Under the pieces are notes generated by a model. The model was not told the DNA's origin. It did no database searches and saw only the letters and a program-made list of their open reading frames with translations. Both the position numbers and the translations under genes were made by a program. This document shows, in pieces, positions 30,500 through 39,645 of a DNA stretch of 64,000 bases. This DNA comes from Halopseudomonas bauzanensis (GTDB lineage Bacteria; Pseudomonadota; Gammaproteobacteria; Pseudomonadales; Pseudomonadaceae), in contig NZ_FOUA01000001.1 of NCBI RefSeq assembly GCF_900114735.1, positions 446,278 to 510,277 of the forward strand. Direction: 5' to 3'. How positions within the stretch are numbered: position 1 is the stretch's first letter; each line of letters opens with the position of its first letter.

Positions 30500-31275
30500 C
30501 AGCGCGCCCCCACCATTTCGCGCATCCAGATCAGCGCATCAGAGGCGAACAGGTGATACTGCTCTGCGGTGCCACTGAGCAATACCCAGAGGATGAACAA
30601 CCCAAATACCAGAGTCAGGGGGAAGCCGATGGAGAAGATATTCAGCTGCGGCGCCGCGCGCATCATCACCCCAAAAGAAAGGTTGACGATCAGCAGCGCG
30701 GTAATCGCCGGCAGACCGATCAGCACCGCTGCCGCCATTACCCAGGAGAACCGCAGCACCAGAGTATAAAAATCCCCGGCCTGCAGGGTCTCGCCGATGG
30801 GTAAGGTGGTGAAGCTTTCGACCAGTACTTCGATGACCACCAGATGGCCGTTCATCGCCAGGAACAGCAACGTCACCAGCATGGTGAATACCTGGGCGAC
30901 CACCGCCACGGAGATACCCATGGCCGGGTCGTTCATCGAAGCGAAACCCAGTCCCATCTGCATGGCGACGATCTGCCCCGCCACCACATGGATCTGGAAC
31001 AGCAACTGCAGCAGAAAGCCCATCGCCGCGCCGATCAGGATCTGCTCGGCGATCACCACCCAGGTACTCAGCGCCAGCGCATCCAGCTGCGGGACATCAG
31101 TGATCTGCGGGGCCACCAGAAAGGTCAGCGCCAGCGCCAGATATAAACGAATGCGCATCGGCACCAGCGCGGTGCCGATCACCGGCATGGTCATCAGCAC
31201 CGCGCCGATACGAAACAGCACCCACAGATAGCCGGCCACCCAGCGGCCGATATCGCTGCCGGCCAGTTCGATCAT
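30499..31275 (-). CDS. fliR: Flagellar export apparatus protein FliR
   Basis: A 258-aa inner-membrane component of the FliPQR export gate. It has several hydrophobic helices and the family segments FRIGAVLMTMPVIGTALVPMR and GLGFASMNDPAMG. It begins at ATG 31275, overlapping the fliQ stop by one base, and ends by overlapping flhB. The complete order fliO-P-Q-R-flhB is conserved. Confidence 0.96.
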   Translation of the reverse strand: MIELAGSDIGRWVAGYLWVLFRIGAVLMTMPVIGTALVPMRIRLYLALALTFLVAPQITDVPQLDALALSTWVVIAEQILIGAAMGFLLQLLFQIHVVAGQIVAMQMGLGFASMNDPAMGISVAVVAQVFTMLVTLLFLAMNGHLVVIEVLVESFTTLPIGETLQAGDFYTLVLRFSWVMAAAVLIGLPAITALLIVNLSFGVMMRAAPQLNIFSIGFPLTLVFGLFILWVLLSGTAEQYHLFASDALIWMREMVGAR

Positions 31276-31544
31276 CAGCCAATCAATCCGGGGATGTTAC
31301 GGTACAGCTGGTCGGTGAACTCGATCAGTTGGCTTACCAGCCAGGGGCCAAGCACGATCAACGTGAAGAAGGTAAACAGCAGACGCGGCAGGAAGCTCAG
31401 GGTCTGCTCGTTGATCTGCGTCGCCGCCTGGAACACCGCAACGATCAGACCAACCACCAGGCTCGGCAGCACAATTACTGCCACCATCACGGTGGTCAGC
31501 CAGACCGCCTGCCGGAACAGATCAACAGCGATTTCAGGTGTCAT
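31275..31544 (-). CDS. fliQ: Flagellar export apparatus protein FliQ
   Basis: An 89-aa two-helix membrane protein of the export gate. It contains the hallmark VVLPSLVVGLIVAVFQAATQINEQTLSF region (given here only as context; key residues are ATQINEQT) and ends VGLIG-like as RNIPGLIG. Starts ten bases after fliP and overlaps fliR. Normal length. Confidence 0.96.
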   Translation of the reverse strand: MTPEIAVDLFRQAVWLTTVMVAVIVLPSLVVGLIVAVFQAATQINEQTLSFLPRLLFTFFTLIVLGPWLVSQLIEFTDQLYRNIPGLIG

Positions 31545-31554
31545 CGCCTCTCTC

Positions 31555-32307
31555 CTAGGTCACGGCAAAACTGGCAGCCAGGGTACCGATGATCAGCGCC
31601 CAGCCATCCACCAGCACGAACAGCATGATCTTGAACGGCAGGGAGATGATCAGCGGCGACAGCATCATCATACCCATGGCCATCAGCACGCTGGCAACCA
31701 CCAGGTCGATGACCAGAAACGGAATGAAGATCATGAAGCCGATCTGGAACGCCGTCTTCAGTTCGGAGGTAACGAACGCCGGTACCAGAATGTGAAACGG
31801 CACGTCATCCGGGCCGGTCAGGTCGGTGCGCTTGGCCAGCCGCACGAACAGTTCCAGATCCGTCTCGCGGGTCTGTGCCAGCATGAATTCACGCAGCGGC
31901 ACGCTGGCCTGCTCCAACGCCTGCTGCGGCGCCAACTGCTCATTCAGGTAAGGCTGTAACGCGCTCTCATTGATGCGCTCGAACACCGGCGCCATGATAA
32001 ACAGCGTCAGAAACAATGCGAGGCCGATGAGAATCTGGCTCGATGGCGTGGACTGCAAACCCAGCGCCTGGCGCAGGATGGCGAACACGATGATGATGCG
32101 GGTGAAGCTGGTCATCATCATGACAAAGGCCGGGATGAACGTCAGTGCGCTCATCAACAGCAGGATCTGCAGACTCACCGAATAGGTCTGCTCGCCTTCG
32201 GCGTCCGTGGTCAGGGTGATCGCCGGCAGACTCAGCGGGTCGCCCGCCGATTGGGCGAATACCGTCGGGGTCAGCAATGTCAGCAGCAACAGGCACCAGC
32301 GCATCAT
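31555..32307 (-). CDS. fliP: Flagellar export apparatus protein FliP
   Basis: A 250-aa gate protein with a cleavable signal peptide ([15 protein letters not shown]) and about four transmembrane helices. Signature segments are [19 protein letters not shown] and the C-terminal [20 protein letters not shown]. Coupled to fliO by ATGA overlap. FliP nucleates the FliPQR assembly. Confidence 0.97.
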   Translation of the reverse strand: MMRWCLLLLTLLTPTVFAQSAGDPLSLPAITLTTDAEGEQTYSVSLQILLLMSALTFIPAFVMMMTSFTRIIIVFAILRQALGLQSTPSSQILIGLALFLTLFIMAPVFERINESALQPYLNEQLAPQQALEQASVPLREFMLAQTRETDLELFVRLAKRTDLTGPDDVPFHILVPAFVTSELKTAFQIGFMIFIPFLVIDLVVASVLMAMGMMMLSPLIISLPFKIMLFVLVDGWALIIGTLAASFAVT

Positions 32308-32732
32308 GGTTTCTGCTCCCGCTTGAGGATCGCCTGCAGCTTGCGGGCAAAGTCGCCGCTGGTCGCAGCCTCATCAGTGTCGACTACCGGCTCGGGAAAG
32401 ACATGCAGAGTATTGATGCGCCCCGGTGAAATACCCAGCAGCATCTGCTGGCCCCCCACCTCAACCAGTGCCAACCGGTCGCGCGGCCCCAGGGGGTAAC
32501 TGCTGATCACACGGATGTGCTGGCCGCCCTGGGGCGCCATCGGTCCTACCCGGCGCATCAGATAGCCCAGCAGAAAGATCAGCCCGACCACGACAATCAG
32601 TCCCAGCCCCAGCTGCGTCAGCTGACTGGCGAGCCCGCTCGTGGCTTCACCATTACCGCCCGCCGGGGCTGCCGCCAGCGACGTAGACAATCCTGCCAGC
32701 AAGGCTGGCAGCAGTACATGCGACCACCGCAT
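32304..32732 (-). CDS. fliO: Flagellar biosynthesis protein FliO
   Basis: A 142-aa small membrane protein that assists FliP complex assembly. It shows a signal-like N-terminus ([17 protein letters not shown]), one strong helix at about 40-62 ([19 protein letters not shown]) and a cytosolic tail with [20 protein letters not shown], typical of FliO. It is separated by one base from fliN and overlaps fliP, so it is coupled both ways. Confidence 0.92.
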   Translation of the reverse strand: MRWSHVLLPALLAGLSTSLAAAPAGGNGEATSGLASQLTQLGLGLIVVVGLIFLLGYLMRRVGPMAPQGGQHIRVISSYPLGPRDRLALVEVGGQQMLLGISPGRINTLHVFPEPVVDTDEAATSGDFARKLQAILKREQKP

Positions 32733-32733
32733 G

Positions 32734-33201
32734 TCAGCTGAGCTTCTTGATGCGTTCGGACTGGCTGATGACGTCGGTCAGGCGGATGCCGAATTTCTCG
32801 TTGACCACCACCACCTCGCCATGGGCAATCAGGGTTCCGTTGACCTTGACGTCCAGCGGCTCGCCGGCCAGGCGGTCAAGCTCCACCACCGAGCCCTGGT
32901 TGAGCTGCAGCAGATTACGGATGGTGATATCGGTATTGCCCACTTCCATCGAAATGGTCACCGGAATATCCAGGATCACGTCCAGATTGGGTCCCTCGGT
33001 GCCACCGAACAGGTCGCCGCTGGGCTGACGCTCGGGTGCGGAAAACTCCTCCATGGGCATCGCCCTGGAAAGGTCGTTGCCCGCCAGCATCGAGTCAATG
33101 TCGTCCTGACTGGCGTTACCGGCTTCATCCAGCGCGGCAGCCCACTCATCAGCCAGAGCCTGCTCCTCCGGACTGATGTCATCCTGTTTGTCCTCAGCCA
33201 T
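32734..33201 (-). CDS. fliN: Flagellar motor switch protein FliN
   Basis: A 155-aa C-ring component. A variable acidic N-terminal part (about 1-70) precedes the SpoA/FliN domain, which includes LDVILDIPVTISMEVGNTDI and KVNGTLIAHGEVVVVNEKFG. It works with FliM and FliG in the torque/switch complex. 51 bases after fliM; followed directly by fliO. Confidence 0.97.
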   Translation of the reverse strand: MAEDKQDDISPEEQALADEWAAALDEAGNASQDDIDSMLAGNDLSRAMPMEEFSAPERQPSGDLFGGTEGPNLDVILDIPVTISMEVGNTDITIRNLLQLNQGSVVELDRLAGEPLDVKVNGTLIAHGEVVVVNEKFGIRLTDVISQSERIKKLS

Positions 33202-33252
33202 CTTGCCTGATCCTCATTTATCTCTGTACAGAGTACTGCGTTTGCGAGTCGA

Positions 33253-34224
33253 TCAACGCGGACGCGTGACCGGCCCCAGAATCTGCAATGCCAGATTGCC
33301 ATTTACCGAGCCGAGCCGTGCCTTGAAGGTCGGCACGCCGTTGGCGCACATCACCATATGTTCGGGCATTTCCACCGGAATCACATCGCCGGCCTGCATG
33401 CTCAGCAGGTCCCGCAGTTTCAGTTCGCGGCGCACCACGGTGGCACTCAAAGGCACCTTGGCGGCGGTGATTTCCTCACGCAGCGCGCGCTCCCAGCGCT
33501 CGTCGTGCTCATCCACATCCGATTGCACGCCCGAGTCCAGTACCTCGCGCAGTGGCTCGATCATCGAATAGGGCATGGTTACATGCATTTCGCCACCACC
33601 GCCATCGAGCTCGATGTGGAAGGTAGACACCACCACCACTTCGCTCGGGCTGACAATATTGGCCAGCGCCGGGTTGACCTCGGAGTTGACGTACTCGAAC
33701 TGCACGTCCTTGACTGCCTGCCAGGCTTCGCGCAGATCGACGAAGGACTGCTCCAGCACCATGCGTACCACCCGCAGCTCGGTCGGTGTGAACTCACGGC
33801 CCTCGATCTTGGCGTGACGGCCATCGCCACCAAAGAAATTGTCGACCAGCTTGAATACCAGCCGCGCATCCAGGATGAACAGCGCGGTGCCGCGCAGCGG
33901 CTTCATCTTCACCAGATTGAGACTGGTGGGCACGTACAGGGTGTGCACGTACTCGCCGAACTTCATCACCTGCACCCCGCCCACGGACACATCGGCCGAG
34001 CGGCGCAGTAAATTGAACATGCTGATGCGGGTGTAGCGGGCAAAGCGTTCGTTGATCATTTCCAGCGTCGGCATGCGCCCACGCACGATACGATCCTGGC
34101 TGGTCAGGTCATAGCTCTTGATGCCGCCCGGCTCGTTGCTCTGATCGTTGTCGATGACACCTTCATCCACCCCGTGCAGCAGCGCATCGATTTCGTCTTG
34201 TGAAAGCAGGTCTTGGACCGCCAT
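33253..34224 (-). CDS. fliM: Flagellar motor switch protein FliM
   Basis: A 323-aa switch protein. The N-terminal CheY-P-binding segment is DLLSQDEIDALLHGVDEG. The middle CheC-like domain contains the GGXG-type loop VSVGGVQVMKFGEYVHT, and the SpoA domain is C-terminal (LLSMQAGDVIPVEMPEHMV). Ten bases after fliL. Length and motifs are complete, so the motor should respond to CheY. Confidence 0.97.
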   Translation of the reverse strand: MAVQDLLSQDEIDALLHGVDEGVIDNDQSNEPGGIKSYDLTSQDRIVRGRMPTLEMINERFARYTRISMFNLLRRSADVSVGGVQVMKFGEYVHTLYVPTSLNLVKMKPLRGTALFILDARLVFKLVDNFFGGDGRHAKIEGREFTPTELRVVRMVLEQSFVDLREAWQAVKDVQFEYVNSEVNPALANIVSPSEVVVVSTFHIELDGGGGEMHVTMPYSMIEPLREVLDSGVQSDVDEHDERWERALREEITAAKVPLSATVVRRELKLRDLLSMQAGDVIPVEMPEHMVMCANGVPTFKARLGSVNGNLALQILGPVTRPR

Positions 34225-34234
34225 ATTATTATCC

Positions 34235-34732
34235 CTATTGCAGAACCAGATTGGTGAACAGTACCGACTCTATGACCGGCTTACCGAGCTCCTGTTCCAT
34301 CAGGTCCTGCACTGCGAGGGTCGCTTTTTCACGCAGCGCCTCCTTGCCTTCTGCTGTCATCAGGGTTTCGAACTCCGCACTGCTGAACAGCATGACCAGC
34401 CGGTTACGGATCAGCGGCAGATGTTCAGCCAACGCTGCCATCGCCTCCGGATCACGTCCCATCAATACGACACTGGCCTGCATGTAACGCTGCCGGCCGC
34501 CGTGGGCATAATTGACGGTAAAGGCTGGCTCCAGCGGCTGGTACAACGCCGGCAGCTTGACGGGCTCCTGACTCACCGCAGCAGCCGAGTCGCTCTTGTT
34601 GGCCAGCAACGCATAGGCCAACCCACCCGCGGACAACAATAGCGCCACCAGACCGATACAGATCAAGATCAATTGCTTGCTCTTGTTGGAAGGAGGAGCT
34701 GTTTCTGCCGCTGCTGCCTGATTCTTCGCCAT
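34235..34732 (-). CDS. fliL: Flagellar basal body-associated protein FliL
   Basis: A 165-aa single-pass inner-membrane protein. The cytosolic N-terminus is Ala-rich, with a transmembrane helix at about 20-42 (ILICIGLVALLLSAGGLAYAL). The periplasmic domain has LEPAFTVNY and ends VIESVLFTNLVLQ, the FliL C-terminus. FliL surrounds stator units and affects torque. A sigma54-type promoter lies 50 bases upstream, so fliL begins a transcript that continues to flhB. Confidence 0.95.
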   Translation of the reverse strand: MAKNQAAAAETAPPSNKSKQLILICIGLVALLLSAGGLAYALLANKSDSAAAVSQEPVKLPALYQPLEPAFTVNYAHGGRQRYMQASVVLMGRDPEAMAALAEHLPLIRNRLVMLFSSAEFETLMTAEGKEALREKATLAVQDLMEQELGKPVIESVLFTNLVLQ

Positions 34733-34782
34733 GCCAAAATTCCGTCGCCTGATAGGGCAAATGCCCGCATTATCTGAAGTTG

Positions 34783-34798
34783 TGCATTGTTCATGCCA
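34783..34798 (-). promoter_or_regulatory. Sigma54 (-24/-12) promoter of the fliL-flhB operon
   Basis: On minus the element reads TGGCAT-N6-TGCA: GG at 34797-34796 and GC at 3485-84 of the 347xx block (34785-34784), exactly ten bases apart. Located 51 bases before the fliL ATG. FleQ or FleR would be the activator, as for P. aeruginosa fliL. Confidence 0.7.
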
Positions 34799-35048
34799 AA
34801 AATGGCGTGATGGCGGCGCGCGGGCCGTAATGCCCGCTTAGGATAAAGGCATGGGCGGGAAATGTCTCATGTTCAGCACGGCAGATGGGGCTCGTCGGTG
34901 CCAGCGTGGCGCGCCTAAGGGAAAAATCGACCTTCGCTGGGGCCTACGAAGTCCCCGTCCTGTTTTGTGTCGAGATGGAAGTCGACCAGCAGATGTGCCT
35001 GATACACCATTGGCCGATGGAATCCAATCGCCCCCATAGTGCAAAACG

Positions 35049-35146
35049 CCTGGGAGGTTCGAGCACCAGCTCGTACCAAAGCCAGCCGGCACGACCGATG
35101 TTTCCGGCTGGCTGCGCTCATCGAGCTGGTGCTCCACGCTCCCGGG
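35049..35146. repeat. BIME-like pair of inverted REP copies (copy C and C') in the fliK-fliL gap
   Basis: Copy C (35049-35077) is identical to the repeats at 18734 and 27503. A diverged copy C' lies in reverse orientation at 35121-35146. Between them AGCCAGCCGG (35080-35089) and CCGGCTGGCT (35104-35113) form an inner perfect 10-bp stem. The whole unit can fold as one long hairpin. It accounts for part of the 463-base gap 34733-35195; apart from the fliL promoter I see no gene in the rest. Confidence 0.8.
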
Positions 35147-35195
35147 GGAAGCAAGGCGTCTCGGGAAAGAATAGCTCCGGTCAAGCGACGGAGTA

Positions 35196-36461
35196 TCAGG
35201 CGTAATAGTCGACCAGCCGCTGCGTCGGCGTCCATTGGGTACGCAATTCGGGCTGTTCACTGGTGTCGTTGTTATTACCGGCCAGCAGCGTCTCATCGCC
35301 TGGCCCGCGACCGCCCGTACGCTCCGCCGGCTGCCCATCACGCTGCCCTGGCTGCTCACCTGCCGAGCGATCGGCCACGGTGACCTCAGCCTGGTCCAGC
35401 CCCTGCTGGCCGAACATGTCACGGAGCCGGTGCATCTGAGCTTCCAACGCTTCGCGCACGCTGGGGTTCTGGCTGACGAACTGCACCTGCAGTTCCTGGC
35501 CGCGGTGCTGGATATGGATCTCCAGCGGGCCGAGTTCAGCCGGGTCCAGTTGGATTTCGACGCTGCGCAGGTTCTGGCTGGACATCCACATCACCTTTTC
35601 AACCATCGCCTCGCCCCAGCTCGGCTGACCGAAGGGTACGCCCATGCTCTGGGTGGTCGCCACTACCGGTCGTGCGGTCAGAGCGGCAGCGTTCGTGCCG
35701 TAGGTGCCCGGTCGCGCCAAGCCATCAATCGCGTCGGTTTCGCCACCGCTGCGGCCGGGGCTGCCGCGCTCCAGTTGCTCAGCGAGCTTGCCGAGCATGG
35801 CGGCAGACAATGGCTGACTATCGTTTTGCGTAGCAGCAGCGCGCTGCAGCGCTGCGGGGAAATCCGGTTGAGCATTCTGCGCCTGGGCTACCTGTCGCGA
35901 CGGCCGATTCAGTTCGCCATTGAGCAGTTGCTTGTCTGCCCCCTCTCGAGACAATAGTTCACGATCAGCCTGCCCACCTTCGGTAGTCAGCCGTGCCGCG
36001 TCATCGCCATCGGTCAACATTGCCGGTTGTGCGCCCATCGGTTGCCCCGACGAGGACGGCAATGCCCCCGAGGCACTACTTATGGAACCTGCCGGAACGG
36101 GGCCGGCACCGGGTCGGGTTGTTTCCTGCAGCCATTGCATCCACTGGCCAATCACCGTCAGCGCATCGTCACCGGCCTGTTCTGCAACATCACCATCCAG
36201 CGGCAACTGCTCCAGCCAATTCTGGACCTGCAACGGCAAACTCTTGCCGTCAGCGGCAAGCGCGGCCTGCTCCAGCGTCGCCAGTTGCTCGGGGCTCATC
36301 TGCTTGATTGCCGCCTGCAGCTCAGCCGGTAAATGTTCAGCGAGCAGGCCAGCAAATGCCTCGGCATCCTCCGCAGATGGCGCAGCATGGGCGCTGTCGT
36401 TCCGGACGCTCGGCCGCGCATCGGCATTCAACAGGGCCATCAGGGGTAGGCTGGCGGACAT
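35196..36461 (-). CDS. fliK: Flagellar hook-length control protein FliK
   Basis: A 421-aa secreted molecular ruler. A long low-complexity Gln/Ala/Ser/Gly-rich N-terminal part is followed by the conserved Flg_hook C-terminal domain (about 300-390) with VEIQLDPAELGPLEIHIQ and QNPSVREALEAQMHRLRDM. It signals FlhB to change export specificity. The frame is open to 36527, but the ATG at 36461 has GGAG eight bases away. A REP pair separates it from fliL, so fliK probably ends its own transcript. Length and repeats vary among strains. Confidence 0.92.
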   Translation of the reverse strand: MSASLPLMALLNADARPSVRNDSAHAAPSAEDAEAFAGLLAEHLPAELQAAIKQMSPEQLATLEQAALAADGKSLPLQVQNWLEQLPLDGDVAEQAGDDALTVIGQWMQWLQETTRPGAGPVPAGSISSASGALPSSSGQPMGAQPAMLTDGDDAARLTTEGGQADRELLSREGADKQLLNGELNRPSRQVAQAQNAQPDFPAALQRAAATQNDSQPLSAAMLGKLAEQLERGSPGRSGGETDAIDGLARPGTYGTNAAALTARPVVATTQSMGVPFGQPSWGEAMVEKVMWMSSQNLRSVEIQLDPAELGPLEIHIQHRGQELQVQFVSQNPSVREALEAQMHRLRDMFGQQGLDQAEVTVADRSAGEQPGQRDGQPAERTGGRGPGDETLLAGNNNDTSEQPELRTQWTPTQRLVDYYA

Positions 36462-36537
36462 CAGGCTTTCTCCATGCAATCGCAAAGACAGATTCAATAC
36501 AGGGATAGAGCAAGTTCCGGGCCACAACCTGCCGCGC

Positions 36538-36882
36538 TCAGCTATGGCGGGTCAGTTGGGGACGGATGCGCAGACAGAGGTGATCAATAAGATCGCAGAT
36601 ATAGGCGGCGGCAGCGGCGTCGGCATTGTGCGCGGCTTCTTCAGCCTGCTGGCAGGCCTTGCTCAGCGCCAAGGCGCCCATATTGCCGCAACTACCCTTG
36701 AAACTGTGAGCTGCCTGGCGAAAGGCCTCCCAATTCTTGCGAGCGAGACTATCGTGCAGCTGGCACAGGCGCCGGTCGGTGTCCTGCAGGAAGGTCCGCA
36801 ACAGCGGCCCGTAGTCATCCTGCATCAGGTCACGGAGCATGGTCTGCACATCCGGATCGAGATCGGAAAGGCGTTCAGGCAT
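36538..36882 (-). CDS. Hpt domain phosphotransfer protein (HptB-like)
   Basis: A 114-aa histidine phosphotransfer protein. The phosphorylated His is in AAHSFKGSCGNMGA (about residue 58), inside a four-helix bundle. The sequence resembles P. aeruginosa HptB, which relays signals from hybrid kinases to HsbR/HsbA and the motility-sessility switch. In several Pseudomonas flagellar loci an anti-anti-sigma factor and a phosphatase-type regulator accompany the Hpt gene between fliJ and fliK; here only the Hpt gene remains, with 151 non-coding bases to fliJ. Its partners must be elsewhere. Confidence 0.85.
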   Translation of the reverse strand: MPERLSDLDPDVQTMLRDLMQDDYGPLLRTFLQDTDRRLCQLHDSLARKNWEAFRQAAHSFKGSCGNMGALALSKACQQAEEAAHNADAAAAAYICDLIDHLCLRIRPQLTRHS

Positions 36883-37033
36883 GATTATGTCCGGTCAAGA
36901 AGATAAAACTGATCAAGCGGTCAGTGCGCAACGCACTGCGGGCAGGAGTATGCCCAAGCAACCAGACAAAGACTACCCAGGGAAAATTACCCTTTTATGT
37001 AATTGCGAACCAGATCACAGTTTTTCTCGGAAC

Positions 37034-37486
37034 TTAATCGAACTGCCTGTAAACAAAGGCACGCTGGGTCAGTTCATCCAGCAGCTTCTGTTCCTGCTTG
37101 TCGGCCCGGGCGCGGGCTTCATCGCGGTATTTTTCAATCAATTTGCGCAGGGCTTCGACCCGCTGATAACGCTCCTGCCAGGTGGCGCGGGCGCGCTCCA
37201 GGCTCTGCTGATGCCAGCCCAGGGTCTGGCGCTGCTGTTCGATGGCGGTCTGCATCTGCGCCATGAAGCGCTGATAATTGAGCAGCCACTCCCGGCCGAC
37301 CCCTTCCCCGCCGCGCTGCGCCCAGCCCTTGGCGTATTCGCCACTGTAGTGCTCCAGATCACGCAGTCGGGCCGTGGCCTCATCAAGTTGCTTCCGGCAT
37401 TCGCCGAGCATGCCGGCGGCCTTCTTCTCCTCATCCAGTGCCAGATCCAGTACCGGCGTCATGCGCCGTACGCGGCTGTCACTCAT
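37034..37486 (-). CDS. fliJ: Flagellar export chaperone FliJ
   Basis: A 150-aa, almost wholly coiled-coil cytosolic protein, highly charged ([17 protein letters not shown] and [17 protein letters not shown]). FliJ docks in the centre of the FliI hexamer and links it to FlhA. It overlaps the fliI 3' end by eight bases, which with its length and structure fixes the identity despite low sequence conservation. Confidence 0.9.
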   Translation of the reverse strand: MSDSRVRRMTPVLDLALDEEKKAAGMLGECRKQLDEATARLRDLEHYSGEYAKGWAQRGGEGVGREWLLNYQRFMAQMQTAIEQQRQTLGWHQQSLERARATWQERYQRVEALRKLIEKYRDEARARADKQEQKLLDELTQRAFVYRQFD

Positions 37487-38828
37487 TGATCAATTGCTCC
37501 ATGGCCGCACGGCTGGCGGCCAGATCGAAGCTTTCGCGCAGCCCCTGGCGAAGGAACCCCTGGATTCCGGGAATCTTGGCGATGGCCTTGTCGGTCATCG
37601 GATCGGAACCGGCAGCATAGGCGCCGACGCTGATCAGGTCGCGATTCTGTTGATAGCGTGCGTACAGCTGCTTGAGCAGTTGCGCCTGTTGCAGATGTTC
37701 CGGCGGTACGATCTGCGGCATGGCCCGGCTGATCGAGGCCTCGATATCGATTGCCGGATAATGGCCCTCTTCGGCCAGCCGCCGCGACAGCACCACATGA
37801 CCATCCAGAATGGCTCGGGAGGCGTCGGCGATCGGATCCTGCTGATCATCGCCCTCGGACAGTACCGTATAAAAAGCAGTAATCGAGCCGCCACCCTCCT
37901 CCGCGTTGCCCGCCCGCTCGACCAGCGCCGGCAATTTGGCGAACACCGATGGTGGATATCCCTTGGTTGCCGGCGGCTCGCCGATGGCCAGGGCGATTTC
38001 GCGCTGGGCCTGGGCAAAGCGGGTCAAGGAGTCCATCAGCAGCAGCACATTCTTGCCCTTGTCACGGAAGTACTCCGCCACCCGCGTGCAATACATGGCT
38101 GCCCGCAGGCGCATCAGGGGTGCATCATCCGCTGGAGAGGCGACCACTACCGAGCGGGCCATGCCCTCTTCGCCGAGAATCTGTTCGATGAACTCCTTCA
38201 CCTCCCGGCCCCGCTCGCCAACCAGGCCGACGATGGTGATATCCGCCTCGGTAAAGCGGGTCATCATGCCCAGCAGCATGCTCTTGCCCACGCCGCTGCC
38301 GGCAAACAGGCCCAGACGCTGGCCGCGGCCTACGGTGAGCACGCTGTTGATCGCCCGAATGCCCACATCCAGCGGCGCCTCGATGGGATGGCGCTTGAGT
38401 GGGTTGATCACCGGGCCCGCCAGGTCGACCCAGTCTTCGCATTTGAAGGGGCCCTTGCCATCCAGTGGTCGGCCGATGCCGTCGAGTACCCGGCCCAGCA
38501 TTTCGTTGCCCATCGGCAGCTTGCCGCCACCGGCTGCGGGTACTACCCGTGCTCCGGGCTGCAGCCCCTGCATGCGATCCACCGGCATCAGATAAATCTT
38601 GCTGCCGGCAAAGCCCATGACCTCGGCCTCGACCCGGGTTTCACCTTGCGGACTGTCGCTGATGACGACGCAGCGACTGCCAACCGGCGCTTGCAACCCT
38701 TCGGCTTCCAGCGTCAGGCCGACCATGCGAATCAACCGGCCCTCGACTATCGGCGCCACAGGCAGCTCAGTCGCCGCAGCATAGCGCGACAGGCGACGGG
38801 CGAAGCTGATGCGCTCAGGGCTGGTCAT
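37479..38828 (-). CDS. fliI: Flagellar export ATPase FliI
   Basis: A 449-aa AAA/F1-beta-like ATPase of the export apparatus. The Walker A is [17 protein letters not shown] and Walker B ends [11 protein letters not shown]. The motif [23 protein letters not shown] segment appears as [17 protein letters not shown]. The ATG at 38828 has GGAGG six bases away and overlaps fliH by 14 bases; ATG 38831 and an upstream codon at 38843 are less well spaced. Works with FliH and FliJ, both adjacent. Confidence 0.96.
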   Translation of the reverse strand: MTSPERISFARRLSRYAAATELPVAPIVEGRLIRMVGLTLEAEGLQAPVGSRCVVISDSPQGETRVEAEVMGFAGSKIYLMPVDRMQGLQPGARVVPAAGGGKLPMGNEMLGRVLDGIGRPLDGKGPFKCEDWVDLAGPVINPLKRHPIEAPLDVGIRAINSVLTVGRGQRLGLFAGSGVGKSMLLGMMTRFTEADITIVGLVGERGREVKEFIEQILGEEGMARSVVVASPADDAPLMRLRAAMYCTRVAEYFRDKGKNVLLLMDSLTRFAQAQREIALAIGEPPATKGYPPSVFAKLPALVERAGNAEEGGGSITAFYTVLSEGDDQQDPIADASRAILDGHVVLSRRLAEEGHYPAIDIEASISRAMPQIVPPEHLQQAQLLKQLYARYQQNRDLISVGAYAAGSDPMTDKAIAKIPGIQGFLRQGLRESFDLAASRAAMEQLINE

Positions 38829-39612
38829 CATCAGCCTCCGCACTCACCGCGGAGATCATCAGGTCGGGCTCCGGTGGATGGGCGCGTTGCTCGCGTTGTT
38901 GCTCGTAGAGTTGCTCGATGATCTGCTGCAGGCGGGTTTCACGGGTCGCGTCCACCTGGCTGTGCTCGGTTTCGACCCGGCAGCCGCCGGGCCACAGTTG
39001 ATCATCTTCCAGCAAGCGCCAGCTTTCCTCATGGCGCTCACGGATGTGTTTGACTGCCTCGAAATCGGCAGGGTTGAGATAGATGCGGATATTGTCAGCG
39101 CCCATCGGCAAGGCCTTGAGCGCGCCGCGCAGCACCTGGGCAATCTGGCTGGAATCGGTCTGCAGTTCGCGTTGGAGCACCTGGCGCACCATTCCTTCCA
39201 CCAGCTCGAGCAGCATGTCCTCGATCTGGTCGTCCTGCTGCTGCATGGGTTCCAGCAGTTGAGCCATGAGCCCTTCCAGCTCGCCGAGCCGCGCCTCCAG
39301 CCGGGTTTTCGCCTCCTGCTGGGCCTTGAGTTGGCCGGAATGAAAGCCATCGCGCTCGCCCGTGGCAAAACCTTCGTTGTACGCCTCGGTGCGGATTTGC
39401 TCCAACTCCTCGACCGTGAAGGGTTTGACCTCGGGCTCCGCCTCAAACTCATCTTCCACCAGGGAGTCCGACTCGGCTGCTGGCGGTACATCCGGCGCGG
39501 CGGTTTCCCGCGGGACATGATGCGGCGCCTCATCGAAGCTGGGCATGTCCCAGAGATTGAAATCCTGCAGCTGATCCGCGCGGATCAGCTCGCTATCCTT
39601 TTTCTCGGTCAT
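38815..39612 (-). CDS. fliH: Flagellar assembly protein FliH
   Basis: A 265-aa regulator and peripheral stalk of FliI. The acidic N-terminal region (about 1-70) includes a Trp-containing [10 protein letters not shown] segment known to bind FliN/FlhA. A coiled coil with Gln/Leu heptads and a C-terminal VATPase-E-like domain ending in acidic AEADDDQP follow. Its stop lies inside fliI. Starts 33 bases after fliG. Confidence 0.92.
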   Translation of the reverse strand: MTEKKDSELIRADQLQDFNLWDMPSFDEAPHHVPRETAAPDVPPAAESDSLVEDEFEAEPEVKPFTVEELEQIRTEAYNEGFATGERDGFHSGQLKAQQEAKTRLEARLGELEGLMAQLLEPMQQQDDQIEDMLLELVEGMVRQVLQRELQTDSSQIAQVLRGALKALPMGADNIRIYLNPADFEAVKHIRERHEESWRLLEDDQLWPGGCRVETEHSQVDATRETRLQQIIEQLYEQQREQRAHPPEPDLMISAVSAEADDDQP

Positions 39613-39645
39613 TCATTCACCTCTGCACCGCAGTACAGGACCTCG

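Noticed and set aside
37374-38921. 515-codon open frame on plus, antisense to fliI
   Set aside because: Shadow of the conserved ATPase gene on minus.
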